A stretch of DNA of 64,000 nucleotides from Larkinella bovis (GCF_042655385.1 NZ_JBHSMA010000001.1:620001-684000), one strand, 5' to 3'. Positions 1 through 8,732 are shown, counted from the stretch's first letter. Notes: generated by a model from the letters alone, not told the origin. Numbers and translations are program-made.

Positions 1-173
1 AAAAAGGTAGCGCGGGCCTGAAATTGCTTTAGCGTATCGATGACAAACTCCGTTACCTCCGGGATCGGGCCGTCGTCGAATGTGAGGTAAATCACTTTTT
101 CCGGCGTTGAAACCCGCCATTGGTATCGGGGAAATAACGTGCGCAGCAGAAAATTGGTCTTATGCAAAAACAT
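1..173 (-). CDS. Polysaccharide deacetylase (NodB domain), 5' part only
   Basis: The first 57 codons of a gene that runs off the left edge. The translation starts MFLHKTNFLLRTLFPRYQWR and contains TFDDGPIPEV at about residues 31-40. This is the metal-binding TFDDGP motif of carbohydrate esterase family 4 (NodB), whose members remove N- or O-acetyl groups from chitin-like, peptidoglycan or capsule glycans. The short hydrophobic start could be a membrane anchor or simply precede the domain. The gene lies 32 bases downstream of the GT2 gene on the same strand. A GT2 followed by a deacetylase is a common arrangement in exopolysaccharide synthesis loci, so the two probably act on one glycan. The motif is clear; the substrate is unknown. 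Confidence 0.85.
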   Translation of the reverse strand, partial: MFLHKTNFLLRTLFPRYQWRVSTPEKVIYLTFDDGPIPEVTEFVIDTLKQFQARATF

Positions 174-205
174 AGAAACGCGTTGCTTGAGCGGTTTTCA
201 ATCGA

Positions 206-1339
206 TTAACGCAGGCTTCGACCTTTCCATTGAAAGCCCTTTTGCTGCGCCACCAGGCCAAAAAATACGACGTACAGCGGATAAACCAGTTGGGTGGCCG
301 GAATCCAGCCTATCAGGTGTTTCTTTTTCAGAAATGCGAGTATCGAGCCCAAAAATAACCACTCCGGCACAGCTTTCAAGGCCAACACCAGGATAAGTTG
401 GGGAGCCGACCAGGTGAACCCCCAAAAACCGATGACCGCCAGCGGCAGGGCCAGATTGCTGGCGAAGATAAAAACCGCCAGCACCGAAGGACCGATACTT
501 TGATAAGCCCGCCATTTGCTGGCCCATCGCTTCCGCTGATGAAAGAAGGCTTTCAGACTGGCCTGAGGGGGCGTCTGCACAATGGCATCCGGACTTTTTA
601 GGAATCTAACACCGTTAGGATAACGGTTGGCAATTTTATGCATCAGTAATTCGTCATCCCCGGAAGCGACATGATCAATGCCGTCAAAACCGCCCACTTC
701 CTCAAAAACCGCCTTTTCATAGGTGAGATTCGCGCCGTTACACATCGTTGGAAATCCCATTTTCATCGTGCTGGCCCCCGCGCCAATCAAACTGCTGCTT
801 TCAACGGTTTGCAGCCTTCCAAATACCGAATCGACCGGGTCAAAGCTGATGGGACCACTGATCAACCGGGCACCGGTCTGGTGGTAAAAGGCCGCAATTG
901 TTTCCAGCCACCGGGGACCAACGCGGCAGTCGCCGTCGGTGGTCACAATCAGGGTTCCCGTGGCGAGGGAAATACTCTGGCGGATCGCCCGTTTTTTGGG
1001 GGAGAAAGTGGGTTCGTTGCGCAGGGCCAGCGGATAGAGGGAGTAAGGGAGTTGCGAAACCAGTTCCTGTATGACTGTCAGGGTATTATCGGTCGAAGCG
1101 TCGTCGGCAACGATCACTTCAAAACAGTCGAAAGGATAGGTCTGCTGCCGGAGGTCATTTAGCAAATGCGGCAACGTTCGTTCCTCATTTCGCACCGGGA
1201 TAATGACACTGATCCGTGGTTTTTTAGCGTCCGTGAAGGAGGCTGGGACGGAAAACCGTTTCATTCTCCACCAGACTAGGGTGAGCAGAAGGGTGAAGGC
1301 GGCATAAACTATTGCTATACTTACAATACTATAAAACAT
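206..1339 (-). CDS. Glycosyltransferase family 2, membrane-bound
   Basis: A 377-residue inverting GT2 enzyme. It has an N-terminal membrane helix (about residues 2-25), then a GT-A domain starting RISVIIPVRNEERTLP. Acidic motifs follow: ADDAST, TTDGDCR (the DxD-type nucleotide-sugar and metal site) and SGDDELL. A late HQRKRWASKW motif resembles the Q/RxxRW element of processive synthases. Two or three C-terminal membrane segments follow. The protein probably elongates or transfers sugars at the cytoplasmic face of the inner membrane. It begins 6 bases after the stop of the upstream LPG-synthase-like gene and is followed by a polysaccharide deacetylase, which suggests a three-gene envelope glycan operon. 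The sugar donor cannot be read from the sequence. Confidence 0.88.
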   Translation of the reverse strand: MFYSIVSIAIVYAAFTLLLTLVWWRMKRFSVPASFTDAKKPRISVIIPVRNEERTLPHLLNDLRQQTYPFDCFEVIVADDASTDNTLTVIQELVSQLPYSLYPLALRNEPTFSPKKRAIRQSISLATGTLIVTTDGDCRVGPRWLETIAAFYHQTGARLISGPISFDPVDSVFGRLQTVESSSLIGAGASTMKMGFPTMCNGANLTYEKAVFEEVGGFDGIDHVASGDDELLMHKIANRYPNGVRFLKSPDAIVQTPPQASLKAFFHQRKRWASKWRAYQSIGPSVLAVFIFASNLALPLAVIGFWGFTWSAPQLILVLALKAVPEWLFLGSILAFLKKKHLIGWIPATQLVYPLYVVFFGLVAQQKGFQWKGRSLR

Positions 1340-1345
1340 TAATTA

Positions 1346-2332
1346 TCAGTTGTTTGATAGTTTTAGTTTCCAGACCCAGAACAGGCCGGCCAAAACCGGA
1401 GTCAGGATATTGAACAGCCAGAGCGAGAGTGTTGCGGACAGAATTTGCGGAGCAGGAACCTGCCATTGCCCAAACACCCAAAGCGAGGTGGCTTCCCGAA
1501 CGCCCAGGTCACTCAGCAAATTAAAAGCCGGAATAATGGTTTTGCCAAGGTAGACGAGACCGATGCCGGTCAGGCTTTCCCGGAATGGTAACCGAATTCC
1601 GAAAAGCGCCAGGGCAATATAAAATTGCAGGGAAAAGGTCAGGTAACGAAGGGATGCTACCCCAAAGGCCCACCATAATTCGGTGGGGGTGTAATACGAC
1701 GCGACCGACCAGTATTTTTCCCACCGACGCATCCAGCGAAACCGGGAATTCGCAAACCAATGGCGTTGCCAGCCGGCTACCAAACCAGCCAGCAGGGTCA
1801 GAACGAGCGCAAGAAACAACACCCACTGGGCCAGGGGTACCCCATTGGTTTCCCGCTGAATTTGCAAAAACAGGGCAATGGTGCCGAAAAAGATGGCCGC
1901 AAAAAACTGCATCCCTCCTGAAACGAGGGCCGCTCCGATGCCCTGCCAACGCTGGTCGGAGCGGAGGGAGAGCAACCGGCCAGCCGTATCACCGAGCTGG
2001 GCGGGTAGGGCAAACCCCATGGCCAAACCGGCTAAAACCCCCTGCGTGGATTCTTTCAGCGAAATGGGCTCAACGCGTCGGACCAGAATCTGCCATTTTA
2101 ATGCTTCCAGGAGCCAGTTGACCGGAGTCAGCAGGAGTAGTAAAAAAGCGGGAACGCTGAACCAGTTTGCCGTTTGCCAATAGGTCCAGACCGAACGAAA
2201 GTCGTGTTGCTGGCGGTTTAAGGTATAAATGATATAGCTGATAATGAGGGCCAGCAGCCCAGCCTTTAACCAGAAAACGATTTTTTTGGTCCTGGAATAC
2301 GTTCTTTGAGGGACGAACCCGTTACTTTGCAT
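1346..2332 (-). CDS. Lysylphosphatidylglycerol synthase-like / UPF0104 integral membrane protein
   Basis: A 328-residue polytopic protein with about eight hydrophobic segments. Its layout matches the membrane domain shared by MprF flippase and the UPF0104 (AglD-like) family: a basic N-terminus, a first helix near residues 22-38, a loop with WLLEALKWQILV, and a glycine-rich stretch LAGLAMGFALPAQLGD that resembles the conserved GxxxGxxxPxxxG region. There is no aminoacyltransferase domain, so it is not a complete MprF. Members often sit beside glycosyltransferases and are thought to move or present lipid-linked substrates. The downstream GT2 and deacetylase fit such a role. Its start is only 29 bases from that of the divergent ruvC. 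Confidence 0.78.
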   Translation of the reverse strand: MQSNGFVPQRTYSRTKKIVFWLKAGLLALIISYIIYTLNRQQHDFRSVWTYWQTANWFSVPAFLLLLLTPVNWLLEALKWQILVRRVEPISLKESTQGVLAGLAMGFALPAQLGDTAGRLLSLRSDQRWQGIGAALVSGGMQFFAAIFFGTIALFLQIQRETNGVPLAQWVLFLALVLTLLAGLVAGWQRHWFANSRFRWMRRWEKYWSVASYYTPTELWWAFGVASLRYLTFSLQFYIALALFGIRLPFRESLTGIGLVYLGKTIIPAFNLLSDLGVREATSLWVFGQWQVPAPQILSATLSLWLFNILTPVLAGLFWVWKLKLSNN

Positions 2333-2361
2333 AAGTTCACAGCTAAATCACGAACGATTCC

Positions 2362-2961
2362 ATGCCCATTTCCAACTCTGCTTCTGAACCTGTAACGTAC
2401 GACAAAATTATTCTCGGAGTCGATCCCGGTACCCAGATTGCCGGGTATGGGGTGATCGGTGTCCGGAAAGATCAGATGCGGATGTTGCAATATGGCGTCA
2501 TTCACCTGAGCAAATATAGTACCCACGAATTGAAATTGAAGAAACTCTTTGAGCGGATGCTCCAGCTCATCGAGGAACACCTGCCCGATGAAATGGCCAT
2601 TGAGGACCCGTTTTTCGGAAAAAACGTACAGGCTATGTTGAAATTAGGCCGGGCGCAGGGGGTCGTAATGGCAGCGGCCCTGTCGCGGAGCATTCCCATT
2701 GTGGAGTATGCTCCCCGACGCGTGAAGCAGTCCGTAACGGGAAATGGAAATGCCGCCAAAGAACAGGTTGCCCAGATGGTGGGGCACTTGTTGCAGGCCG
2801 ACCTCGACCCTGAATTTTTCGATGCGACCGATGCCCTCGCTATTGCCATCTGCCATCATTTTCATAAAGGGGCTATACCCGGGACCAAATCATCCGGTAA
2901 AAAAACAAAAAAGGGCGCCTGGTCGGCCTTCGTTGAAGAGAACCCCACCCGGCTTTCCTGA
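2362..2961 (+). CDS. ruvC: Crossover junction endodeoxyribonuclease RuvC
   Basis: Holliday junction resolvase that nicks four-way junctions symmetrically with RuvAB during recombinational repair. The 199-residue protein has the RNase H-like fold signature IILGVDPGTQIAGYGVI, with catalytic Asp21, Glu81 in MAIEDPFFGKN, and the paired acids Asp154 and Asp157 in FDATDALAIA. These correspond to the four-acid site of E. coli RuvC. It is about 25 residues longer than E. coli RuvC: a short polar extension precedes residue 16, and a basic C-terminal tail starts near residue 170. The gene stands alone here, without ruvA or ruvB, and is divergent from the membrane-protein gene. A TACTTTG stretch just before the start (near 2323) resembles a degenerate -7 element. 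Confidence 0.95.
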   Translation: MPISNSASEPVTYDKIILGVDPGTQIAGYGVIGVRKDQMRMLQYGVIHLSKYSTHELKLKKLFERMLQLIEEHLPDEMAIEDPFFGKNVQAMLKLGRAQGVVMAAALSRSIPIVEYAPRRVKQSVTGNGNAAKEQVAQMVGHLLQADLDPEFFDATDALAIAICHHFHKGAIPGTKSSGKKTKKGAWSAFVEENPTRLS

Positions 2962-3112
2962 TGCCTTCGGAACTGGTAATGGATTACCCGGCGGTTTTTG
3001 GATTATTGCCCTATTACGGACTAAAATCTGATGGTACGACCGGCGAATAAAACGGCTAAGTACGTAACCAAAAACAGGGGAAACTACGCATAAGGAATCC
3101 AGAATTATCGTC

Positions 3113-3120
3113 TACTTTTG
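3113..3120 (+). promoter_or_regulatory. Candidate Bacteroidota -7 element (TACTTTTG)
   Basis: TACTTTTG matches the TAnnTTTG -7 consensus of the Bacteroidota housekeeping sigma factor. Transcription from it would start about 47 bases before the small gene at 3174. No good -33 TTTG lies at the expected distance, so the call rests on the -7 box alone. Confidence 0.35.
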
Positions 3121-3173
3121 AGCGTCAATTTATCGGTGCGGTTTTGGTCCGCATATGAATAAAATGAGAGGCT

Positions 3174-3374
3174 ATGAAAAAGGTTTTAGGTCACCGGTTG
3201 TTATTAGTGGGCGTTTATCTGTTTATCGGCATTCTATTGTCAGCGGTAGGCCGTTCACAGGAAGGCACGAAGGCGATGAATAAACCCGGAAAGACTACCC
3301 TGAAACAGGAAATTATATCGGCATTCCGGAATCTGATGGCACAGGATGTCAGCAGACTGGTGTTTTCAAACTAA
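3174..3374 (+). CDS. Small secreted protein of unknown function
   Basis: A 66-residue reading frame beginning MKKVLGHRLLLVGVYLFIGI. A basic start and a hydrophobic core look like a signal peptide ending near residue 28 (AVGRSQ). The remaining roughly 38 residues are polar, with TLKQEIISAFRNLMAQDVSRL as a possible amphipathic helix; no family is recognised. The convincing signal peptide and an upstream -7-like box argue for a real gene. It could equally be the remnant of a longer secreted protein, since it ends abruptly just before the convergent DUF255 gene. Confidence 0.45.
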   Translation: MKKVLGHRLLLVGVYLFIGILLSAVGRSQEGTKAMNKPGKTTLKQEIISAFRNLMAQDVSRLVFSN

Positions 3375-3437
3375 AAGGGCATAACCCGCCGTCCGTATGG
3401 GGGTTGCCACCGGTTGTGGTGACCAAGCAGTACAACG

Positions 3438-5501
3438 CTAGGGCTGTAAACTGGTAAACGCTTCCTCCACGGTCGTGACCGGTAATTGGCAGGCCCGGTT
3501 GTAACAGACGTAGATCGCCGTCTGTCCGCCGATGGTGGTCCGGTTTTCCAGCAGGGGTAAATCACTCCTGGTTTCCGTACCAGACAGCACTTTATTGGGG
3601 TAAAACCGCTCGTCAATCCTGCTGCGAAAAGTGAGTGCCTGGGGGCCGATAAGAGCGATTTCCGCCGTGGGCTGGACCCGCAGCGCGTATAAGGCCGCCC
3701 AATTCGTCAGGTATTCGGCATTTTGCTCAAGAAGCGGTTGCGCCCGCCCCATCATGGCATTGAGCAGATCCGTATAGGCGGGTTCTCCGTCGATCTGACG
3801 TTCCAGCAACAGACTTAAGGTATACAGGTTATGCGCCATCATCGAGTTGGAAGCCGGTATGACGTTGTCGAACACTTCTTTCTTGCGCGCAATCAGTGAC
3901 TCACCGGCCAGATCGGTAAAGTAGAACAGATGATCTTCTTCATCCCAGAAATGATCGAGCGCATACCGCGTCAGCCGATCGGCTTCGCGTAGATACGATT
4001 CCTGAAAAGTGGCCTGATAAAGAGCCAGGTAGCCATCAATTACCGCAGCATAGTCTTCCAGATAAGCCGTGAGGGTTGCTTTTCCCGCCGAACCAGAAGC
4101 GCCGGTTTTGTAACTATGCCAGAGCTGGCCGGTTTCGGGATGGGTTAGTTTCTCCCGAAGAAAACGGGCGTTCCGTTCGGCCAGTTCCAGAAATGACGCT
4201 TCGCCGAAAACCCGGTAGGCGGTTACCAGTCCTTTCAGCATGAGCCCGTTCCAGGAACACAGGATTTTGTCATCCAAACCGGGACGAATCCGTTGGTCCC
4301 GAACCGCCATCAGTTTGCGATGCGCGGACCGGAGTTTATCGGTAAACTCCGGATCGGGGATGCCTAACCGGGTGGCAAAATCCTCATCGGTGACCACCCG
4401 GTGCAGAATATTGCGGCCTTCTCCCTCGTGTTCCTCCCAGTTGCCATCCGGCGAAATGTGGTACAAGGTACTGAACCAGTCGAAGTCATTCCCCAAAATT
4501 GTCTTTAATTCAGCCGTTGTCCAGGTGTAAAACTTGCCCTCCACGCCTTCACTGTCTGCGTCCAGGGCCGAATAAAAACCGCCTTCCGGGCTGGTTAATT
4601 CGCGTTCAATAAAGGCAATTGTTTGAAAAACCGTCTTCCGGTACAGCGGACTTTGGGTCAGACTGTAGGCTTCCGAATACAGCGTGAGCAACTGGCCATT
4701 GTCGTACAGCATTTTTTCAAAATGCGGAGCAAACCATTGATCATCGACTGAATACCGGGCAAAACCGCCCCCGATCTGGTCGTAAATTCCCCCGAGCGCC
4801 ATAAAGTCCAGCGTTCGGCGAAGGTGATTCAGGGCTTCTTCAGTTTGCGTCACGTGGTAATACCGCAGCAAAAAACTATAAATGCTAGGCATCGGAAATT
4901 TAGGAGCCCGGCGGGGGCCACCTTTTACCGGATCGAAAGACTGGGCCAGTTTCTGATACATGGCTTTCAGCAAGTCCCGCGTAAAAACCGGCTCGGTGTC
5001 CGTGAGATAATACTGTTCCGAAACGCTCATACTGAGCTGTTTGGCAAATCCTTCTGCCGAGTCGGCCAGTTGATCCCGGTGTTCATCAAAAGCCGATCGA
5101 ACGCTGGAAAGCAGGTTGATCCACTGACGGGCCGGAAGATAGGTTAGTCCGTAAAAGGGTTTGGCGTCGGGCATCAGAAAAACGTTCAGCGGCCAGCCGC
5201 CCTGGACACCCATTGCCTGGACGGCATCCATGTAAATGGCATCGACATCGGGGCGTTCTTCCCGGTCCACTTTGATACACACAAAATGCGCATTCATTAC
5301 CTGAGCAACCTGCTCATTTTCAAATGATTCGCGCTCCATGACGTGGCACCAGTGGCAGGCCGAATAACCAATGCTGACCAAAATGGGTTTATTTTCCTGA
5401 GCCGCCTTTTGCAGCGCTTCGGCCCCCCACGGAAACCAGTCGACCGGATTGTGTGCGTGCTGCAATAAGTAGGGGCTGGTTTCCTGGGCGAGTCGGTTCA
5501 T
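3438..5501 (-). CDS. DUF255 thioredoxin-fold protein (YyaL/SPATA20 family)
   Basis: A 687-residue protein of the YyaL/spermatogenesis-associated protein 20 family. It opens with MNRLAQETSPYLLQHAHNPV, followed by the thioredoxin-like domain with YSACHWCHVME (CxxC at residues 49-52). A long six-hairpin-glycosidase-like region follows, with AGGIYDQIGGG-type and CSWNGLMLKGL segments. The biological reaction is not established; family members look like a redox domain joined to an (alpha/alpha)6 barrel and are cytosolic. An in-frame ATG exists 24 bases upstream at 5525, but it falls inside the candidate -7 box, and family members begin at the internal methionine, so 5501 was chosen. The gene is divergent from the GDPD gene. 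Confidence 0.92.
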   Translation of the reverse strand: MNRLAQETSPYLLQHAHNPVDWFPWGAEALQKAAQENKPILVSIGYSACHWCHVMERESFENEQVAQVMNAHFVCIKVDREERPDVDAIYMDAVQAMGVQGGWPLNVFLMPDAKPFYGLTYLPARQWINLLSSVRSAFDEHRDQLADSAEGFAKQLSMSVSEQYYLTDTEPVFTRDLLKAMYQKLAQSFDPVKGGPRRAPKFPMPSIYSFLLRYYHVTQTEEALNHLRRTLDFMALGGIYDQIGGGFARYSVDDQWFAPHFEKMLYDNGQLLTLYSEAYSLTQSPLYRKTVFQTIAFIERELTSPEGGFYSALDADSEGVEGKFYTWTTAELKTILGNDFDWFSTLYHISPDGNWEEHEGEGRNILHRVVTDEDFATRLGIPDPEFTDKLRSAHRKLMAVRDQRIRPGLDDKILCSWNGLMLKGLVTAYRVFGEASFLELAERNARFLREKLTHPETGQLWHSYKTGASGSAGKATLTAYLEDYAAVIDGYLALYQATFQESYLREADRLTRYALDHFWDEEDHLFYFTDLAGESLIARKKEVFDNVIPASNSMMAHNLYTLSLLLERQIDGEPAYTDLLNAMMGRAQPLLEQNAEYLTNWAALYALRVQPTAEIALIGPQALTFRSRIDERFYPNKVLSGTETRSDLPLLENRTTIGGQTAIYVCYNRACQLPVTTVEEAFTSLQP

Positions 5502-5522
5502 CGTTTTGGGGTCAAAGCAAAG

Positions 5523-5530
5523 CAAACTTA
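5523..5530 (-). promoter_or_regulatory. Candidate -7 element for the DUF255 gene (TAAGTTTG)
   Basis: Read on the minus strand this is TAAGTTTG, matching TAnnTTTG. It would give a leader of about 15 bases before the start at 5501 and rules out the longer start at 5525. The -33 box is not obvious. Confidence 0.45.
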
Positions 5531-5572
5531 CTGTCTAACCGGGAATAATGTTCAGAAGTTTGGCCTTCTGCG

Positions 5573-5580
5573 TATTTTTG
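5573..5580 (+). promoter_or_regulatory. Candidate -7 element for the GDPD-GH16 pair (TATTTTTG)
   Basis: TATTTTTG matches TAnnTTTG and lies about 80 bases before the GDPD start, in the divergent intergenic region. No TTTG is found at the usual 18-21 base spacing upstream, so support is partial. Confidence 0.38.
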
Positions 5581-5659
5581 ATCGTTCTTTCAGGTTCTGA
5601 CCGGGATTATGAGTAATTAGAAATACATAAAGCCTTTCTTATGAAGGTATATTCATTAA

Positions 5660-6445
5660 ATGAAGCACTGGATCGGTTATTTCTCCGTCTTGGGGTTAGT
5701 GGTTATTGGCAGTTGCAAAAAAGATCCGGGTTCTTCGCCGGCCTATCTGACGAAAGTGGTGGCTCACCGGGGTGCCTGGAAAACCGCTGGTGTTCCTGAA
5801 AATTCGATCGCAGCCTTGCAGCAGGCTATCCGGCTCGGCTGTTACGCCAGTGAAACGGACGTACAAATGGCAGCAGACTCGGTGTTGTTTATTTCTCACG
5901 ATTCTGTTTTTCAGGGCGTTAATGTCGAGTTGGCTTCCAGTGACCAGTTGTCAGCCTTAAAATTAAGCAACGGAGAACCGCTGCCCACGCTGCAGGCTTA
6001 TTTGGCCGAGGTCATCAAACAGGCCCAAACCCGGATCGTGCTGGAAATCAAAGGTTCACGGATTAGCAAAACCCGCTCGCTGGCAGCGGCCGCCAAAACG
6101 GTCGAGCTGGTAGAATCGCTTCATATCGGTCCGCTTGTCGATTATTGCAGTTTTGATTACGATGTTTGCAAAAAAATTCGGGCGCTCGCCCCGGCCGCCC
6201 GGGTTGTCTACCTGAATGGTGATGAGTCACCGGATCAGCTGGCGCTGGATAAACTCACGGGACTGGATTATTATTATGGCGTTTTAACCCTAAAACCCGC
6301 CTGGATCGCAGAAGCCCGACAGAAAAAGCTGACCGTCGGCGTCTGGACGGTGAATAACGAACTGAGTATGAGATGGTTTCTGGATCAACGGGTTGATTTC
6401 ATTACAACCGATGAGCCCGAATTGTTGTTGAACCTGCTGAAGTAA
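5660..6445 (+). CDS. Glycerophosphodiester phosphodiesterase lipoprotein
   Basis: Hydrolyses glycerophosphodiesters to glycerol 3-phosphate and an alcohol, probably at the periplasmic or outer-membrane face. The 261-residue protein begins MKHWIGYFSVLGLVVIGSCK, a lipoprotein signal with the lipidated Cys near residue 19. The GDPD barrel follows with the family signatures VAHRGAWK, PENSIAAL, ETDVQ and ISHDSVF, which carry the catalytic His pair and the metal-binding Glu and Asp. The C-terminus has GVWTVNN and FITTDEPELL, typical of the last barrel strands. Its stop codon overlaps the ATG of the GH16 gene by one base, so the two are translationally coupled. Confidence 0.92.
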   Translation: MKHWIGYFSVLGLVVIGSCKKDPGSSPAYLTKVVAHRGAWKTAGVPENSIAALQQAIRLGCYASETDVQMAADSVLFISHDSVFQGVNVELASSDQLSALKLSNGEPLPTLQAYLAEVIKQAQTRIVLEIKGSRISKTRSLAAAAKTVELVESLHIGPLVDYCSFDYDVCKKIRALAPAARVVYLNGDESPDQLALDKLTGLDYYYGVLTLKPAWIAEARQKKLTVGVWTVNNELSMRWFLDQRVDFITTDEPELLLNLLK

Positions 6446-7245
6446 TGATAGTACGAATCAAGTTGTTGCCACTAATTGGTATTCTCGGTGCCCTGTTCTG
6501 TGCCTGTAAGCATACGCCCGATCCCGAACCGGCCTATAAATTGGTCTGGTCGGACGAATTTGACTATACCGGTTTGCCCGATTCGACCCGCTGGACCTAC
6601 GAAACCGGAACCCCCCGGAATCAGGAAGCCCAGCATTACGTGGCGAAACGACTCGCCAACAGCCGCGTCGAAAACGGACATCTGATTATTACGGCGCTGA
6701 AAGACAGTTTTCAGGTGAAGCCGATCAGTTCGGCCAGTGTGGTTACCAAGGGGCTGGCGGATTTTTTGTACGGAAAAATTGAGGTTCGGGCCAAAATGCC
6801 GGTGGGCAAAGGGGCCTGGCCGGCTATCTGGACCAAAGGAACCAATTTTGATCAGGTTGGCTGGCCGGCCTGCGGAGAAATCGACATCATGGAATGGTTG
6901 GGGTTGTTGCCCGAGTACGTTTTTGGAAGTTTACACAAAGCGGATGCCAGCGGAAAGGATGCGGCCTTAATCAGTATTTCGCCCGCCATGGCCGATCTGT
7001 CGGATACCTTCCATACGTATACCCTCGAATGGGACGAAACCCAGATCCGGATGTTCATTGATGAGTATAATTACGCCATTTACAAGGCCAGCGATATGAC
7101 GCCCGCTGAATGGGAACAGTTCAAAAAACCGCATTATCTGCTGCTCAATCTGGCAATGGGCGGAACGAGTGGGGGCACCATCGACGAATCCAAATTTCCG
7201 TTTGTGTATACGATCGATTATGTGCGGTATTATAAAAAAGAATGA
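6445..7245 (+). CDS. Glycoside hydrolase family 16 lipoprotein (beta-glucanase type)
   Basis: A 266-residue secreted beta-glucanase-like enzyme of the beta-jelly-roll GH16 family, which cleaves beta-1,3 or mixed-linkage glucans or related galactans. The lipobox LFCACK puts the lipidated Cys near residue 21. The catalytic motif GEIDIMEWLG gives nucleophile Glu145, Asp147 and acid/base Glu150. Other typical segments are LVWSDEFDY near the start, RAKMPVGKGAWPAIW, and DYVRYYKK at the end. The length is normal for a single-domain member and no carbohydrate-binding module is attached. It starts inside the stop codon of the GDPD gene. Which GH16 subfamily and glucan applies cannot be decided by eye. 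Confidence 0.92.
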   Translation: MIVRIKLLPLIGILGALFCACKHTPDPEPAYKLVWSDEFDYTGLPDSTRWTYETGTPRNQEAQHYVAKRLANSRVENGHLIITALKDSFQVKPISSASVVTKGLADFLYGKIEVRAKMPVGKGAWPAIWTKGTNFDQVGWPACGEIDIMEWLGLLPEYVFGSLHKADASGKDAALISISPAMADLSDTFHTYTLEWDETQIRMFIDEYNYAIYKASDMTPAEWEQFKKPHYLLLNLAMGGTSGGTIDESKFPFVYTIDYVRYYKKE

Positions 7246-7308
7246 AGGATTGAAGGCTTGCCGGAACATCCTTATATTCACCCTGAAATTTCCGGAATCC
7301 TTCCTCCC

Positions 7309-8628
7309 ATGAAAAATAACCGCCGTGTCATTAACGCCTGGTGCCTCTACGACTGGGCCAATTCCGTGCATTCGCTGGTCATTGTGTCCAGTATTTTTCC
7401 GGTTTACTTCAGCGCTACGGCCCTGAATGATGCGGGCGGTAACGTCATCGATTTTCTGGGCTTTTCGGTCAAGAACTCCGTTCTTTTTTCGTATGCCGTT
7501 TCGGCTTCCTTCCTGCTGATTGCCCTCCTGAGCCCATTTTCGTCGGCCCTGGCCGACTACAGCGGTCAGAAAAAGAATTTCATGAAGTTCTTCTGTTTTC
7601 TGGGCGCCATCAGTTGTTCACTCTTGTATTTCTTTACGCAGGAAACCACCACCTTTGCGGTTTTCTGCTTCATCCTGAGCCTGGTGGGGTGGGGAGGCAG
7701 CATTGTTTTCTACAACTCCTACCTGCCCGAAATTGTGACCGAAGACCAGATCGACCGGGTCAGTGCGCGCGGTTTTACGATGGGTTACATCGGCAGTGTC
7801 CTCCTGATGGTGTTCAACCTGACAATGATTTTGTTTCCGCAATGGTATGGTGGCCTGTCCAGCGCTATGGCTTCCCGCATTTCGTTTCTGACGGTCGGCA
7901 TCTGGTGGATTGGGTTTGCCTTATTGTCCTTCCGGTTTTTGCCCCCGGCCAAACGGCCGGCCCGGGCCGAAAATTCGGATAGCTGGATTTTTAACGGTTT
8001 TCGGGAATTGCAGAAAGTCTTTGCGCAGGTGCAGCACCAGCAACTGCTGAAGAAATTTCTGCTGGCGTTTTTCGTCTACAACATGGCGGTGCAAACCGTC
8101 ATGTATATCGCTACCATTTTTGGGAGCGACGAACTGAAATTGCCCGCCCAGAGTCTGATCATTACCATTTTGCTCATTCAGTTGATTGCGATTCCGGGCG
8201 CAATTCTGTTTGCAAGGCTGTCGGGGCGGTTTGGAAACATTTACGCTTTAATGATGGCCGTAACGGTTTGGGTTGGCATTTGCATCGGGGCGTATTACGT
8301 GCAGACCGAGAATCAGTTTTACGGGCTGGCCGTTCTGGTCGGGCTGGTCATGGGTGGTATTCAGGCGCTTTCACGGGCAACGTACTCCAAACTGATTCCG
8401 GATGGCACACACGATACGGCTTCCTTTTTCAGCTTTTACGACGTGACCGAGAAACTTTCCATCGTGATTGGAACCCTGATGTACGGTTTGATTGAACAGG
8501 TTACCGGCAGTATGCGGAACAGCGTTCTCGCGCTTTTGGTGCTGTTTATCATTGGCTTGCTGCTTTTATGGCGCATTCCTTCACAAAAAGTTTACCGGGT
8601 GCGTTTGGAAACCGAAGAAATCTCCTAA
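7309..8628 (+). CDS. MFS transporter, UMF1 (Atg22-like) family
   Basis: A 439-residue polytopic transporter with about 12 hydrophobic segments. The start VINAWCLYDWANSVHSLVI is the characteristic opening of the UMF1/Atg22-like branch of the major facilitator superfamily. The half-way loop has a cytosolic stretch after LPPAKRPARAE, and the second half has GGIQALSRATYSKLIPDG, another family hallmark. Fungal Atg22 exports amino acids from the vacuole; the bacterial substrates are not known. ATG at 7309 was chosen over an in-frame TTG at 7258 because homologues begin just before the first helix. The 3' end overlaps the tRNA-Val promoter. Confidence 0.9.
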   Translation: MKNNRRVINAWCLYDWANSVHSLVIVSSIFPVYFSATALNDAGGNVIDFLGFSVKNSVLFSYAVSASFLLIALLSPFSSALADYSGQKKNFMKFFCFLGAISCSLLYFFTQETTTFAVFCFILSLVGWGGSIVFYNSYLPEIVTEDQIDRVSARGFTMGYIGSVLLMVFNLTMILFPQWYGGLSSAMASRISFLTVGIWWIGFALLSFRFLPPAKRPARAENSDSWIFNGFRELQKVFAQVQHQQLLKKFLLAFFVYNMAVQTVMYIATIFGSDELKLPAQSLIITILLIQLIAIPGAILFARLSGRFGNIYALMMAVTVWVGICIGAYYVQTENQFYGLAVLVGLVMGGIQALSRATYSKLIPDGTHDTASFFSFYDVTEKLSIVIGTLMYGLIEQVTGSMRNSVLALLVLFIIGLLLLWRIPSQKVYRVRLETEEIS

Positions 8629-8633
8629 TTTTG
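8604..8633 (+). promoter_or_regulatory. Promoter of tRNA-Val (TTTG, 18 bases, TAATTTTG)
   Basis: TTTG at 8604-8607 and TAATTTTG at 8626-8633 are separated by 18 bases, close to the Bacteroidota sigma consensus of -33 TTTG and -7 TAnnTTTG. The predicted transcription start is near 8640, about 10 bases before the tRNA. The -7 box covers the stop codon of the upstream MFS gene. Confidence 0.75.
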
Positions 8634-8650
8634 TGACCCTGAAACGACGC

Positions 8651-8725
8651 AGGATGTTAGCTCAGTTGGTTCAGAGCGCCGTCTTGACAGGGCGGAGGTC
8701 AGCGGTTCGAGCCCGCTACATCCTA
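8651..8725 (+). tRNA. tRNA-Val (anticodon GAC)
   Basis: A complete cloverleaf of 75 bases. The acceptor arms AGGATGT and ACATCCT pair fully. The D arm is GCTC/GAGC with AGTTGGTTCA between. The anticodon stem CCGTC/GGCGG encloses TTGACAG, giving anticodon GAC, which reads GUC and GUU valine codons. The T arm is AGCGG TTCGAGC CCGCT. The discriminator is A and the CCA end is not encoded, so it must be added by nucleotidyltransferase. The gene has its own promoter and a strong terminator. Confidence 0.95.
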
Positions 8726-8732
8726 CAAACCG

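Noticed and set aside
671..1162. Long open frame on the plus strand inside the GT2 gene
   Set aside because: It is antisense to a gene with clear GT2 motifs, has no recognisable domain and no upstream signals.
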